From the NCBI RefSeq assembly GCF_036884655.1, contig NC_088340.1, forward strand, positions 27,267,501-27,331,500: a stretch of 64,000 bases of DNA, given 5' to 3'. Of this stretch, positions 11,830-23,406 are shown piece after piece. The position numbers and the translations under genes were made by a program. The notes under the pieces are model-generated. The model had not been told where the DNA came from, did no database searches, and was given only the letters and a program-made list of their open reading frames with translations. Within the stretch, counting starts at the first letter, position 1; every line of letters begins with the position of its first letter. The DNA is from Musa acuminata AAA Group. Taxonomy: Eukaryota; Streptophyta; Magnoliopsida; Zingiberales; Musaceae.

Positions 11830-14800
11830 CTAAAGCCAATCACCTATGTGTCTGATCCCCATCAGACCCCTGTGATGCTCAAAGACAATCTGAGACAATG
11901 GCTTTGTCAGTGGATCTGCAATGTTATCTTCGGATGGAACTCTTTTCACTACTACATCTCCTCGGGTTACGATCTCTTTGATAAGCTGGAACCTCCTCAG
12001 AACACTTCTGATGAGACCCGGGTTCCCTTATTTGAGTAATCGCCCCATAGTTGTCGCAATATAAGGAAGTCGGCTCCTCGCTACTCGGCATGACTCCCAA
12101 ATCTGTGATGAACTTCTTCACCCAGACTCCCTCCTTTGTTACATCTGATGCATCAATGTACTCCGCCTCTGTGGTCGAGTCAGTAGTAGTATCTTGCTTG
12201 GAACTCTTCCAGTACACTGCTCCTCCATTCAAGGTGTATACATACCCTAAATTCGACTTGCTATCATCGACATCAGACTGAAAACTTGAGGCTGTGTAGC
12301 CTTCAACCTTAAGGCTACTACCTCCATATACTAGTAAAAGATCCTTAGTCCTTCTCAAGTACTTAATGATACACTTTATTGCTTTCCAGTGCTCCAAACC
12401 TGGATCCGCCTGATACCTGCTCGTGACACTCAGAGCATACGCTATATTAAGTCTAGTACATAGTATGGCATACATGATAGACCCTATTGTTGAGGCATAA
12501 GGTATCATATCCATATTCGCCCTTTCTTCTGGAGTCTTTGGGGATATACTCGTAGAAAGCGACATCCCATGTCTCATCGGTATGAGACCTCTCTTGAAAT
12601 TTTTCATGCCAAACCTTTTGACAATGGTTTTTATGTACATGGATTGGGACAAGTCAAGCATCCTCTTAGATCTATCTCTATAGATTCGAATCCCCAAAAT
12701 ATAGGATGCTTCCCCTAAGTCCTTTATGGAGAAGTGTCTAGATAACTAAGCCTTTACTGTGGATAGCATTCCTACGTAATTGCCAATGATCATGATGTCA
12801 TCCACATATAACACCAAAAAGGTGATAGCACTCCCACTTACCTTCCTATACACACAAGGCTCATCTTCATTCTTAACGAAGTCATAAGATCTGATTGCCT
12901 CATCAAATCTTATATTCCAACTTCGGGAAGCTTGCTTTAGTCCATAAATGGATCTAAGCAACGTACATACCTTATCTGGGTAGTTCTTGGACACGAATCC
13001 CTCAAGTTGCATCAGATACACCTCCTCCTCGAGGTTCCCATTGAGGAATGCAATTTTTCACATCCATCTGCCAGATCTCATAATCATAGTGTGCTGCAAT
13101 AGCCAATAGAATTCTGATGGAATTTAGCATTGCTATGGGTGAGAAGGTATCGTCGTAGTCAACACCTTGCTTTTGACGATACCCCTTAGCTACTAGCCGT
13201 GCTTTATGGGTCTCTACCTTTCCATCTACTCCGATCTTTTCTTAAAGATCCACTTGCAACCGATGGGTACAATACTTTCGAGTGCATTAACTAGGTTCTA
13301 AACCTTGTTGGAGTATATAGAATCCATCTCAGAATTCATGGCTTCTTGCCACTTCCCAGAGTCTATACTCATAATAGCCTCCTCATAGGTTTGAGGATTA
13401 ACATCCTCAACATCTTCTCCTCTAATATGTGCCACATATCTCTCAGGAGGATGGGATACTCTATCATACCTACGTAAAGTTGAAACTTGTGTATTAGTTA
13501 CCTGAACAGACTCGGGCTATAGAGTGGTGCTTGAGCTTAGTTCTCCAACCTCGCTCAACTCTATCATGCTCTCACTATCTCTGCCAAGAATGTGTTCCTT
13601 TTCAAGGAACATTGCTCTCTTAGCTACAAAGACCTTTTAGTCCTCGAGATGATAGAAATAATACCCATAAGTTTCTTTGGGGTATCCCATAAATTTACAT
13701 CGCTCTGTCCTCGATTCTAACTTATCGGGGTTGTGTCTTTTAACGTGGGCAGGGCAGCCCCAAATCTTAACAACCTTAAGATCAGGCTTCTTCCCTTTCC
13801 ATATCTCATATGGTGTAGACACTACCGACTTAGTTGGAACTCTGTTCAAAAGGTAAGCTGCGGTCTCTAGGGCATATCCCTAGAATAAGATGGGTAGGTC
13901 AGCGAAACTCATCATGGACCGTACCATATCTAATAGCATACGATTCCTCCTTCCAAAGATACCATTGAGCTGAGATATATAAGGAGGTGTCCATTGGGAT
14001 AATATCTCATGGTCCTTGAGGAACTAAGTAAACTCTGTACTTAAGTACTCACCTCCTCGATCTGATCGAAGAGTTTTGATACTCTTTCTAGTCTGGTTCT
14101 CCACCTCATTCTTATACTCTTTGAATTTATCAAAGACCTCAGACTTGTACTTCATTAAGTATACATATCCATACCTTGAGAAATCATCATAAAGGTAATG
14201 AAGTAGGAGTAACCACCAATGGTATGAGTTGACATGGGTCCACATACATCACTATGTATGAGTTCCAATAGCTCAGTGGCTCTCTTTCCAGTTCCACTAA
14301 ATGGAGAGTTGGTTAGTTTTCCACAAAGGCAAGGCTCGTAAGTTGCATGTGACACATAGTCGAATGAATCTAGATATCCATCATTTAGCAACTTTTGAAT
14401 CCTTCTTTCATGGATGTGACCTAGCCTACAATGCCACAGGTATGCACTGTTCATCTCATCTTGTTTCCTCTTAGACACTTACATTCATGATATGTGGAGT
14501 AGTGTCTAGCATAAATAAACCTTTATGCAATATTCCTCTCGCCAATCTCCCCTCGGCTTTGCTAGAATTTACAATAAATTGTAGATGTGATAAGCAATAC
14601 TGGTATCCAATACCAATGCACTATCATAAAAATATGATAATTGGAGATTGATCATGAATGTACTTGAAGCTTCTCCAAGCTTCTATTTCGCCCTCTCTGC
14701 AAGGTACTCTTTGCAGTTCCTCTTCCAGTGCCCATCTTTACCACAGTGGAAGCACTGGCCTTTGTCCTTTGCTAGGTCTTTCTTAGCAACCTTTACTTTA

Positions 14801-15268
14801 CTTGGTCTGCCCTTACCTTTTCCCTTCTTAAGGGACTTTTCTGCTTTCCTTTTCTTTTTGGTCTCACCAGTGTAGAGAACTGGCTTCTCTTTCTTAATAG
14901 TACTCTCTACCTCCCTCAACATATTGAGGAGCTTTAGGAGAGTCACCTCAAGCTTGTTCATATTAAAATTCATTATGAATTGTGAAAAGGAATCTGGTAG
15001 GGACTGAAGCATAATGTCCACGCACAAGTTATCCTTTAGAACCATTCCTAGACCTGTGAGTTTCTCTATCCACTCAATCATCTTTAGGACATGGTTCTGA
15101 ACCGATGTCCCCTCAGTCATCCTAGCACGGAAAAGGCTCTTGGATATCTCATATCGCTAAGTCCTTCCCTGTTCCTCAAACAATTTGCGGACATGTAGGA
15201 GAATGGATCTGGCATCCATCTTTTCATGTTGTCTCTATAACTCAGGAGTCATAGAGCCCAACATATAG
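11830..15268 (-). pseudogene. Element B gag-pol, decayed (main part)
   Basis: Minus-strand relic of the same polyprotein as element A. In order from 15268 down: gag ([17 protein letters not shown]) with zinc knuckle [14 protein letters not shown] near 14723-14764, GAG-pre-integrase and integrase (about 14480-13640; [10 protein letters not shown] near 14060), RT (about 13020-12700; YVDDIMIIGN near 12780-12810) and RNase H (12697-11924). The stop matching A's end is at 11830-11832. Several frameshifts and stops break it, including one near 12010 where bases present in A are missing and the last part of RNase H shifts frame. The gag start lies at 22514, separated by element G. Confidence 0.9.
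15264..15268. repeat. TSD of element G (left copy)
   Basis: TATAG, repeated at 22295-22299 just outside the other LTR. The target was the gag gene of element B. Confidence 0.92.
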
Positions 15269-16877
15269 TGTTGAATCTTAGATTTTGATGATGAAACTAA
15301 TTGATTGTGTTTAGATGTTTAACTGCATTTTGAGTGATGCAAGTCTACTCGATCCGGATTAGACAGTTGACGGAGGAGGAATTGACGTTGCGTCGGAGGA
15401 GATCACGTTAGGATATTGGATGGCAGAAGGCTTCGAACGTCGGGCATCGGGCCAAAGAGAGCAGAATTGCACTAAGGATATTAGGGTTACGGAGGTCAAC
15501 TGCCGATTGGGCAACAAGCCACAAGAGAGGACGATGCGTTGAAGAATCGGACAAAGCGCCAACCAATGACGTGCCAGCCAACAGAATGTCAATTTGCGTT
15601 GTAATAATGGTCTAGATCGGAATAGAGTTTTGGCTTGTGTGTGCAGGATTAACTACGATAACGATGAAGATATAAAGCGAAACAAAGTATCGGAGTCAAG
15701 CGCGAAGGATTCGTTGCAAGTTTGAGAGTTCGACGGAAGTCCAAAGGTTCATCAGGAATGCTGCCAGAACTAGCCGCGAATGGTTTTGCTTTATGTCTTC
15801 ATCGGGAATGCTGTCAGAACTTGCCGAAGGGTTTTTCGGAAGCTCGCCGGAAGGTTCGTTGGAAGTTCGCAGAGCTCGCCGAGAAAGATCGGAGCTTGCC
15901 GAAGAAGCTCGTAGGAACTCGCCAAGATCAAATCGTGGAGTCTAGGAGCTTGTCGGAAGTCCGCAGAATGGTTTTCGAAAGTTTATCGGAAGACCACCGG
16001 AAGTTCGCCGGAAGCTCGCCGGAAGAAGTCTTGACTTACGGACTTTGTAATAGCTTAGGAAATGTCTTTAAATTCATAATTAGCACGTTAGTTAGGGTTA
16101 GGATTATGTGTTAATCCTATAACCCAAGTAGGGGCCAATTGGGCCCGGGTTCGGACTGGTTTGGGCTAAGTTTGGAGCCCAACCAATGAGCTGAAATAGT
16201 GTAGGCGATGGCACCGCCCAGAACCCAAGAACTGAGCGGTGGCACTGCCCAGCACCCGAGAGGTCGGGCGATGGCACCGCCACCGACAGGCGGTGGCACT
16301 GCCAGCCTCAGAAACCCAAGAGAATTCAAAATTTGGAGCCCAAATTTGAATCCTCTTGGGGCCTATAAATACCTCTCAATTCTCAGCTGAGATAATAACC
16401 TTTGAGAAGCAAGAGATTGAGATAAAAGTCTTGGCAAAGCCTTTAGCAAGTTTTTATTTTCAATAGCTTGAGTGTTCACCTCCCTCTTTCTCTTTGAAAA
16501 TTTGTAAGAGTGTGAACCACTTGTAAAAGTTTGTAAGAGGGGTATTTGTCCTTCCCCTTCAAAGTGATTTGCTAGTGGAAGTTGGGAGCCTCTTCGAAAA
16601 AGGCTTCGCAAGTGGATGTAGGTCATTTTAACCGAACCACTTTAAATTGATGTGTTCTCTAGTATGCATTTACTTATTGCTATTTACCTTACTGCAAACC
16701 TTCATACGTGATTTACTTCCTCATTACTTTTGCTGCACACCTTTATGAACACGCTTTCAAGTTAAGCACTTCCGAGTTTGGTTTTTTATCGTACGAAAGA
16801 TTTTTCCAAAACCGAAGTTTTAATCCGCTACACTAATTCACCCCCCCCCCCCTCTTAGTGCCACTCCGATCCTAACA
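15269..16877 (+). repeat. Element G 5' LTR (1609 bp)
   Basis: Contains in order: a start shared with F and E (TGTTGAATCTTAGATTTTGA); a block of diverged repeats built from TCGCCGGAAG-type units (about 15722-16035); palindromic boxes such as GGCGGTGGCACTGCC (about 16205-16312); a TATA box (CCTATAAATA at 16362-16371); and a C-run before the CCTAACA end. Short ORFs here (for example 15722-16114) come from the simple repeats and are not genes. Relative to the 3' LTR it carries an extra partly duplicated stretch near 15777-15830. Confidence 0.9.
16362..16371 (+). promoter_or_regulatory. TATA box of the G LTR
   Basis: CCTATAAATA, conserved in the 3' LTR at 21772-21781 and, in reverse, in F (near 58907-58916) and E (near 44706 and 51508). 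The palindromic boxes lie 50-160 bp upstream, as expected of a U3 promoter. Confidence 0.7.
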
Positions 16878-16878
16878 A

Positions 16879-16891
16879 TTGGTATTAGAGC
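16879..16891 (+). other. Element G primer binding site
   Basis: TTGGTATTAGAGC one base after the LTR end; the common plant form is TGGTATCAGAGC, so one C-to-T change is present. Confidence 0.8.
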
Positions 16892-16927
16892 CTGGTATTT
16901 CTCATTTCGGATTTACACCCGAGAGAA

Positions 16928-17872
16928 ATGGCTCTTCATGGCTTTCAAGAGGGCTTATCGGTTGTTCGTCCACCGTTGTTTAACGAATTGGACTACACTT
17001 ATTGGAAAACTCGAATGAGAGTTTTTTTTATTTCTATGAATTTGGATTTATGGAATATTATTGAAAATGATTTTCAACTTCCCTCTAAACCGATGAACGA
17101 ATGGTCGGATTTGGAGAAGAAGTATTTTTCTTTAAACGCAAAGGCTATGAATACCTTATTTTGCGCTTTGGACAAAAATGAGTTCAAGCGGATTTCTACA
17201 TACGAAACGGCTTTTGATATTTGGCAAACACTTGAAATCACGCACGAGGGAACTAGTAGAGTCAAAGACTCGAAAGTTAACATTTTATTGCATGTTTTTG
17301 AGCTTTTTCGAATGCAACCAAGCGAGACTATAGGCGACATGTACACCCGTTTCACGGATGTCGTCAATAATCTAAGAGTTCTTGGTAAATCTTTTTTGAA
17401 TTTTGATCTCGTAAGCAAGATCTTAAGATCCCTTCCAAAAAGTTAGGATTCTAAAATAACTACAATACAAGAGACAAAAAATTTAAATAATTTTTCATTA
17501 GAAGAATTAATCGGGTTATTATTGACCTATGAAATGACACTTTTGGAACATTTTGAACCTGATGAACACTTGAACCACCTTCCAAAGAATAGGAAAGATT
17601 TGGAACTCCGGACAAATGAATACCACTTGAGCGATGACTCAAGTGATAAGGATAATGATGAACTTGAACTTCGAACACTACATCTTAATAAGTTCATTAA
17701 ACAAAAATCTAAAATAAACAATAAACCTGAACTGAGAAAGAGGCCAAAGAAGAGAAAGGCACCCAAGGATGAATCAAGAACTTCAAAAGGGGAAATGGCG
17801 AATTGGGCTTTGACGGGCTTCGACTACAAGGTAAGTAACTCAACTCTCTTGAATTATTTTGAAATTACCTGA
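16928..17872 (+). pseudogene. Element G gag, zinc knuckle missing
   Basis: ATG at 16928 follows the primer binding site closely, as in related copia gags. The frame runs 315 codons, broken once by TAG at 17444-17446 where F has TGG. It is a UBN2/copia-type gag: LDYTYWKTRMRVFF, LNAKAMNTLFCALDKNEF, ETAFDIWQTLEITHEGTS, LFRMQPSETIGDMYTRFTDV, KILRSLPKS. A charged tail follows (SDDSSDKDNDELEL, RKRPKKRKAPKDE). Compared with E's gag, the segment holding the CCHC zinc knuckle is absent. The ORF stops soon after GFDYK, over the sequence AAG|GTAAGT (17828-17836), a consensus splice donor. Probably non-coding now; its ancestor would have encoded a capsid without RNA-binding knuckle. Confidence 0.82.
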
Positions 17873-19410
17873 TGTTTTCCATGATGCATTTTCTCTTTTT
17901 TTTTTTGAATAATTATTTTTCTTGAAAATTGTATGTTTTATGTTAATAGAATAAAATGTTAGATTTAAATGATCATATATATGTGCTTGAGAAGCAAGAA
18001 TGTGTATTTTGATGATTTCCATATTGACTTTCAATGATGATGCATGGCTTTTATATGGAAGGCTTGATGATTTTTTTATGAACCTTGTCTTTGGTTTTCA
18101 AACATGATGTATGTTTTTGACATAAGAACAAAACTTGAGTATGCTAATATAAAGTCAATCACATAAATTAAAACTAAAGAAGTTTTAGTTATCTATAAGA
18201 ATCATTCAAAATTATGTTCAATGAAACCATTGATTGCATAATGATGTAATAAAAATATTAAACATTTTGAAACCATGTTTTAGTGTCATGCATAATGATC
18301 ATGCTTAATAAATTTCGAAATTATGCATGATGAATCTTGTGATTTATGGATTATTGATTTTTACCATAATGAAAGTGCCTTATTAATCTTTGTTGTAATA
18401 AATCTTAGGTTTTAAACATGATACATGTTTTTATTTGGTATAGGTGAAATAAAATCATATGAATTGAAACAACTAAAAAGAGGAAAATATTTTTTCCTTG
18501 AAAAACTATTTTTCTCTATCCTATTGATCTTGATGTTTATTATGATAAATCTATGTATACCATTTTGAATCTCTTGAAAGTAATGTTGAGATTTTGATGA
18601 ATTTGACGATTTGAATTTGAATGAGTTTGTATTCAAATTATAATCTTGATTTCTTGGATTTATTACTTGATTTTCTTTTAAAACAAGATCTCTTCTTTGT
18701 ACTCCTATGATTTTTCTTAATATTTTATTTAAAGAAGATATTTGATAAAATGAATCATGTCTTTTGTAATTCAAGAGGTTTTATCTTTCATGACATGATG
18801 CCATTGGATTTATGACTTGTATGCCTTGAAATCATTGAAATATTATGCACTATTTTGTTCTTCCCTTATTCTTTCTTGTTTACAATGATAAAATGGGAAA
18901 AAATTATGATCATGCATGACAAGATACAATTTGACAGATTAATTCCATGATGATTTGAAATGTTTATGATTTGGAATGATGCATATGTTTTTTATTATGA
19001 TGATGTATGTGATGTATTGCATATGATGTGTATCATGAATGCTTTAAATGATAAATATTTGGTACCAACAATCATGAAGTGATAAATACTTAAAAATATT
19101 GATTCAATGTTCGGTATCATGAATACTTTATTATCGTACATGAAAATAGTGATAAATATTTTGAAAATAAATGTTTGTATCATGTTAGATGATTTTACAT
19201 TTTGTGCATGATGAGTTATAGTGATGATTGAAATAATATGAATGATGATTTGGAATCATGCATATAATGATGAGTTTATATGTTTTAAAAATATATATGA
19301 TGATTTGGTATTATCTATGTAATATTTTAACGTATGATAATGATGCATGCAATGATGAAATATTCATGATAAAATTATTATTTTGATATTCATGAATCTT
19401 CCTTTCCTTT
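17873..19410 (+). other. AT-rich internal spacer of element G
   Basis: About 1.5 kb of AT-rich sequence, with many ATGAT/CATGAT words and no convincing coding frame. I looked for RT (YVDD), integrase and RNase H end (DIFTKPL) signatures and saw none. A comparable spacer is in F (54470-57418, reverse). It takes the place where pol would be. Confidence 0.7.
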
Positions 19411-20707
19411 TGCCAATGACAAAGGGGGAGAAAAAGTTGCTAATGTGCTATCTTGAATTGATGTAAAGGGTCATCTCGAAAAGAAATTAGCTAGCTTGCA
19501 TAAGTCAAGAAAATGCAAAAACTTGCTTACTCTTTTGCACATCTAAAAAGAAGATGCAAATGTAACACTCGCCAAATTGTTTGCTTGCCTCATGTAAAAC
19601 ATTGTCCCTTGCTAGGTTGGCATTTTACTAAGGAAGCAAAAATGACACTTCTCAAAAGAGAAGAAAGAGCTTGCTTTCTTGAATATCTTTAATTTGCTAG
19701 CTAGCATGATGTACAATTTGCTATCTTGAACATTACAAAGAAATACTATCATGCACATTGCAAAGAAAAGCAAATATGCCAACTTGCACATCTTTAAATT
19801 TGCTAGCTTGTATGTAGTAAAACTTGCATATTGTAAAAGTTGCTAACTTGTAGAGAAGCAAAGAATTGCTATCTCGAAAGAAGCAAAAAAATCTAAAACT
19901 TAGAAAACTTACAATATAATTGCTCTTGCCCTGCTTTGTATCAAAAATAGGTTGATATCCTTAAAAGCATCGCATTAAATTTTTTAGTATCGCAATGTAT
20001 CACATGTATCGCAAATTGAAAATTTTGAGACTATTATCATATCATGTTTAACAATTGATGTCTTTCATGACATGATTTCTTTACATTTTTGTCTTGTATA
20101 TATCATGTGATGATTGAAATATTGATTGATGCAAATTCATAATTTATGTAAAAGTCTAAATCATTGGTTCCTCTCCTTCTTTTCGGCAATGACATAGGGG
20201 GAGAAAGATTGCTAACTCAAGGCAAATGCTGGCTAGCTTGTAGTCTTCCCTTCTTTTCGATAAAAACAAAGGGGAGAAAGCTTTTGCTAGTTAGAACATG
20301 CAAAGAAAAGCAAAGTGCAATCTTGCACAAAAATTCAAGTGTTGAATTGCCATGATTGAACTTAAGAATGTTGCTATACTTTTGTGCTTATATGTTGTGA
20401 TGAAAATCTAGCTTCATGTTGCAAAAACTTGCATATCTTTTAAATAGCTAGAGCTACTTCTCCTTTTTGTTGATGACATAGGGGGAGAAGTATATTGATG
20501 ACTTCATGCACCGAATTGAATATTTTATATATATTTGCATGATGGTTTAAATGTTTTTCATAACATGTGATGAATGTTACTTGGATTTTGGATAATCCAA
20601 GTGTTCTATCAATGACATATTGATAGTGGGAGTTTGGTTAAACTCCGAGGAGTTAAGGTTAACTCCGTTAGTCATCAATTAGTTGTCATCATCAAAAAGG
20701 GGGAGAT
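19411..20707 (+). repeat. Array of polypurine-like tracts before the G 3' LTR
   Basis: Five related segments of the form 'pyrimidine run - CAATGACA - AAGGGGGAGAA' occur at about 19411-19435, 20185-20207, 20255-20280, 20462-20490 and 20688-20707. The last is the true polypurine tract (AAAAAGGGGGAGAT before the LTR). Multiplied polypurine tracts upstream of the 3' LTR are a described Sirevirus feature. Between them the sequence repeats the words 'TTGCTAGCTTG' and 'AACTTGCA'. Confidence 0.75.
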
Positions 20708-22294
20708 TGTTGAATCTTGGATTTTGATGATGAAACTAATTGATTGTGTTTAGATGTTTAACTGCATTTTGAGTGATGCAGGTCTACTCGATCAGGATTA
20801 GACTGTTGACGCAAGAGGAATTGATGTTGCGCTGGAGGAGATCACGTTAGGATATTGGACGGCAGAAGGCTTCGAACGTCGGGCATCGGGCCAAGGAGAG
20901 CGGAATTGCGCTAAGGATATCAGGGTTGCGGAGGTCAACTGTCGATTGGGCAACAAGCCACAAGAGAGGATAATGCGCTGAAGAATCGGACGAAGCGCCA
21001 ACCAATGACGTGCCGGGCAACAGAATGTCAATTTACATTGTAATAATTGTCTAGATCGGAGTAGAGTTTTGGCTTGTGTGTGCAGGATTAACTACGATAA
21101 CGATGAAGACATAAAGCGAAACAAAGTGTCAGAGTCAAGCGCGAAGGATTCGTTGCAAGTTTGAGAGTTCGACGGAAGTCCGAAGGTTCATCGGGAATGC
21201 TGCCGGAACTAGCCGAGAATGAGTAGGGAGCTTGCCGAAGGGTTTTTCGGAAGCTCGCCGGAAGGTTCGTTGGAAGTTCGCGGAGCTCGTCAAGAAAGAT
21301 CGGAGCCTGCCGAAGAAGCTCGTAGGAACTCGCCAAGATCAAATCGTGAAGTCTAGGAGCTTGCCGGGAGTCTGCAGAATGGTTTTCGAAAGTTTATCGA
21401 AAGACCACCGGAAGTTCGCCGGAAGCTCGCCGGAAGAAGTCTTGAATTACGAACTTTGTAATAACTTAGGAAATGTCTTTAAATTCATAGTTAGCACATT
21501 AATTAAGGTTAGGATTAGATGTTAATCCTATAACCCAAGTAGGAGCCAATTGGGCCCGAGTTCGGACTGGTTTGGGCCAAGTTTGGAGCCCAACCAGTGA
21601 GCTCAAATAGAGTAGGCGGTGGCACCGCCCAGAACCCAAGAACTGAGCGGTGGCACCGCTGGACTGAGCGGTGGCATCGCCCAGCACCCGAGAGGTCGGG
21701 CGGTGGCACCGCCAGCCTCGGAAACCCAAGAGAATTCAAAATTTGGAGCCTAAATTTGAATCCTCTTGGGGCCTATAAATACCCCTCAATTCTCAGCTGA
21801 GATAATAACTTTTGAGAAGCAAGAGATTGAGATAAAAGTCTTAGCAAAGTTTTTAGCAAATTTTTGTTTTCAATAGCTTGAGTGTTCACCTCCCTCTTTC
21901 TCTTTGAAAATTTGTAAGAGTGTGAACCACTTGTAAAAGGTTGTAAGAGGGGTATTTGTCCTTCCCCTTCAAAGTGAATTACTAGTGGAAGTTGGGAGCC
22001 TCTTCGAAGAAGGCTTCGCAAGTGGATGAAGGTCATTTTGACCGAACCACTTTAAATTGGTGTATTCTCTGGTTTGCATTTACTTATTGCTATTTACCTT
22101 ACTGCAAACCTTCATACATGCTTTACTTCCTTATTACTTTTGCTGCACACCTTTACGAACACGCTTTCAAGTTAAGCACTTCCGAGTTCGATTTTTTATC
22201 GTACGAAAGATTTTTCCAAAACCGAAGTTTTAATCCGCTGCACTAATTCACCCCCCCCCCCCCCCCCCCTCTTAGTGTCGCTCAAATCCTAACA
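20708..22294 (+). repeat. Element G 3' LTR (1587 bp)
   Basis: TGTTGAATCTTGG ... AATCCTAACA, followed by TSD TATAG. It contains the same repeat block (about 21130-21440), palindromic boxes (about 21613-21715), TATA box and a longer C-run (about 22250-22269) than the 5' copy. Confidence 0.9.
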
Positions 22295-22299
22295 TATAG

Positions 22300-22514
22300 C
22301 ACTAAGCAAGAGTGGAGTCATCAATGTACTTCACGTAGCGAGCGATCTCATCCTCGCTTACCCCTTCTTCGGGCGTAGGCATCACTGTATCAAGGACGTA
22401 CATGATTTTCTCCGTCGTGAGAACAATTCTCAAGTTACGGAGCCAATCCGTATAATTTGGACCAGTGAGGCGGTTGACATCAAGTATGCCACGTAAGGGA
22501 ATTGAAAGCGACAT
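22300..22514 (-). pseudogene. Element B gag, N-terminal piece
   Basis: Minus-strand start of B's polyprotein, [16 protein letters not shown], nearly the same as A's protein from its Met-9. It runs about 70 codons until element G cuts it at 22299/15264. This start supports 26791 rather than 26767 as the natural start of A's ORF. Confidence 0.9.
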
Positions 22515-22699
22515 TTTCTAAAAATAAAGATGCAGCAGAAATGAATAACATGCAGATTTTGCAAGAAATAAACTATCAAGATATAGACTTCTATTTTAAT
22601 ATGCTCCCACTATTTTACTAACGAGTCACGCGACACCCTCAACACATGAAACGGAAGTCTCCGGTAGACTTCTAGTGGGGATCAGGATCCAATCAGCAT

Positions 22700-23011
22700 C
22701 TTAGTGTAACCTCGAGGGACTCGACCAATCACACTAAGCCTAAAAGGTAGGCAACTCTTGCCGATCACAACTCCTTGTGATTCCCAACCTGTTCGGCCTC
22801 CGAATCACCATGACCTCGAGGGACTCGACCATCCATGATGCTCGGTTAAGTCAACACCTTCGTTACAAGATGAGTCTGATTTGATGATATACCCTCGAGG
22901 GACTCGACCAAGCATACCATGCCCTCAGGTCACCGTGACATCTCTATGTCGAAAGCAAGATAGCGAATCGCGATATAGGTGAGTCTCGAGGGACTCGACC
23001 AACTCAACCTA
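22700..23011 (-). other. Four-stem-loop array in the B leader
   Basis: Four copies of CTCGAGGGACTCGACCA (plus strand), each flanked by arms that can pair. These are the older counterparts of the loops at 26293-26605. The arms have a few changes against A, and most pairs survive through G-U wobble. Confidence 0.75.
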
Positions 23012-23401
23012 CACCAGGAATCGATTCCTACTTATAACGATGGAAGGCCACATTGGTTAATCTAATTGCCTCACGTTTACCGACTTAATATTATCAAGAG
23101 AGATGTTTGTATGATTTGGTCTCCTAATATGACATGTCACACATATACATATTTAATATATATCTACATCGCATGCAAATATATATACATATCTAGTATG
23201 TGTATAAGCAATCACACCAGATGATCATGGACCACAACCTAATGTGATTAGGCCTGAGCCAATAGGCCTAATCACTCACATCAAGATCTATGTGTGCAAC
23301 AGTGTATCTCGATGCCCTGTGATCGTCCATCTCGTCCTCGTCGGTTCCGTCGACATCTTGATGCATCTTCATGCATCGCGATCGTCCGTCTCGTGAGTCT
23401 C

Positions 23402-23406
23402 ACTAT
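23402..23406. repeat. TSD of element A (left copy)
   Basis: ACTAT, repeated at 32195-32199 right after the 3' LTR. The target was the leader of element B. Confidence 0.95.

Larger units (their letters stand above)
15269..22294 (+). mobile_element. Element G: non-autonomous Sirevirus-like LTR element (gag only)
   Basis: A 7.0-kb plus-strand element with LTRs 15269-16877 and 20708-22294 (TGTTGAATC...CCTAACA), TSD TATAG and a primer binding site. The internal region has a gag of about 315 codons followed by about 2.8 kb of AT-rich sequence without protease, integrase, RT or RNase H. Several polypurine-like tracts precede the 3' LTR, and the LTRs hold GC-rich palindromic boxes; both are known Sirevirus traits. 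Element F (52848-60020) is a second copy with the same gag truncation. Such elements would need proteins from an autonomous relative. Confidence 0.88.
22515..23406 (-). other. Element B leader (gag-proximal part)
   Basis: Untranslated leader between primer binding site and gag of B, cut at 23406 by element A and continued at 32195. It contains the reverse complement of the four-stem-loop array described for A, at about 22700-23011, with the motif cores at 22711, 22815, 22894 and 22985. A (AC/TA)n-like stretch near 23140-23205 and palindromic text are shared with A. Confidence 0.85.

Noticed and set aside
16846..16857. Poly-C/poly-G runs as functional G-quadruplexes
   Set aside because: Runs vary in length between LTR copies (also 22250-22269, 50719-50729) and are simple homopolymers subject to slippage and sequencing error.
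17873..20690. Hidden envelope-like or pol gene in element G
   Set aside because: Many stops in all frames, and no RT, integrase or RNase H motif, nor any signal peptide or membrane pattern in a usable ORF.
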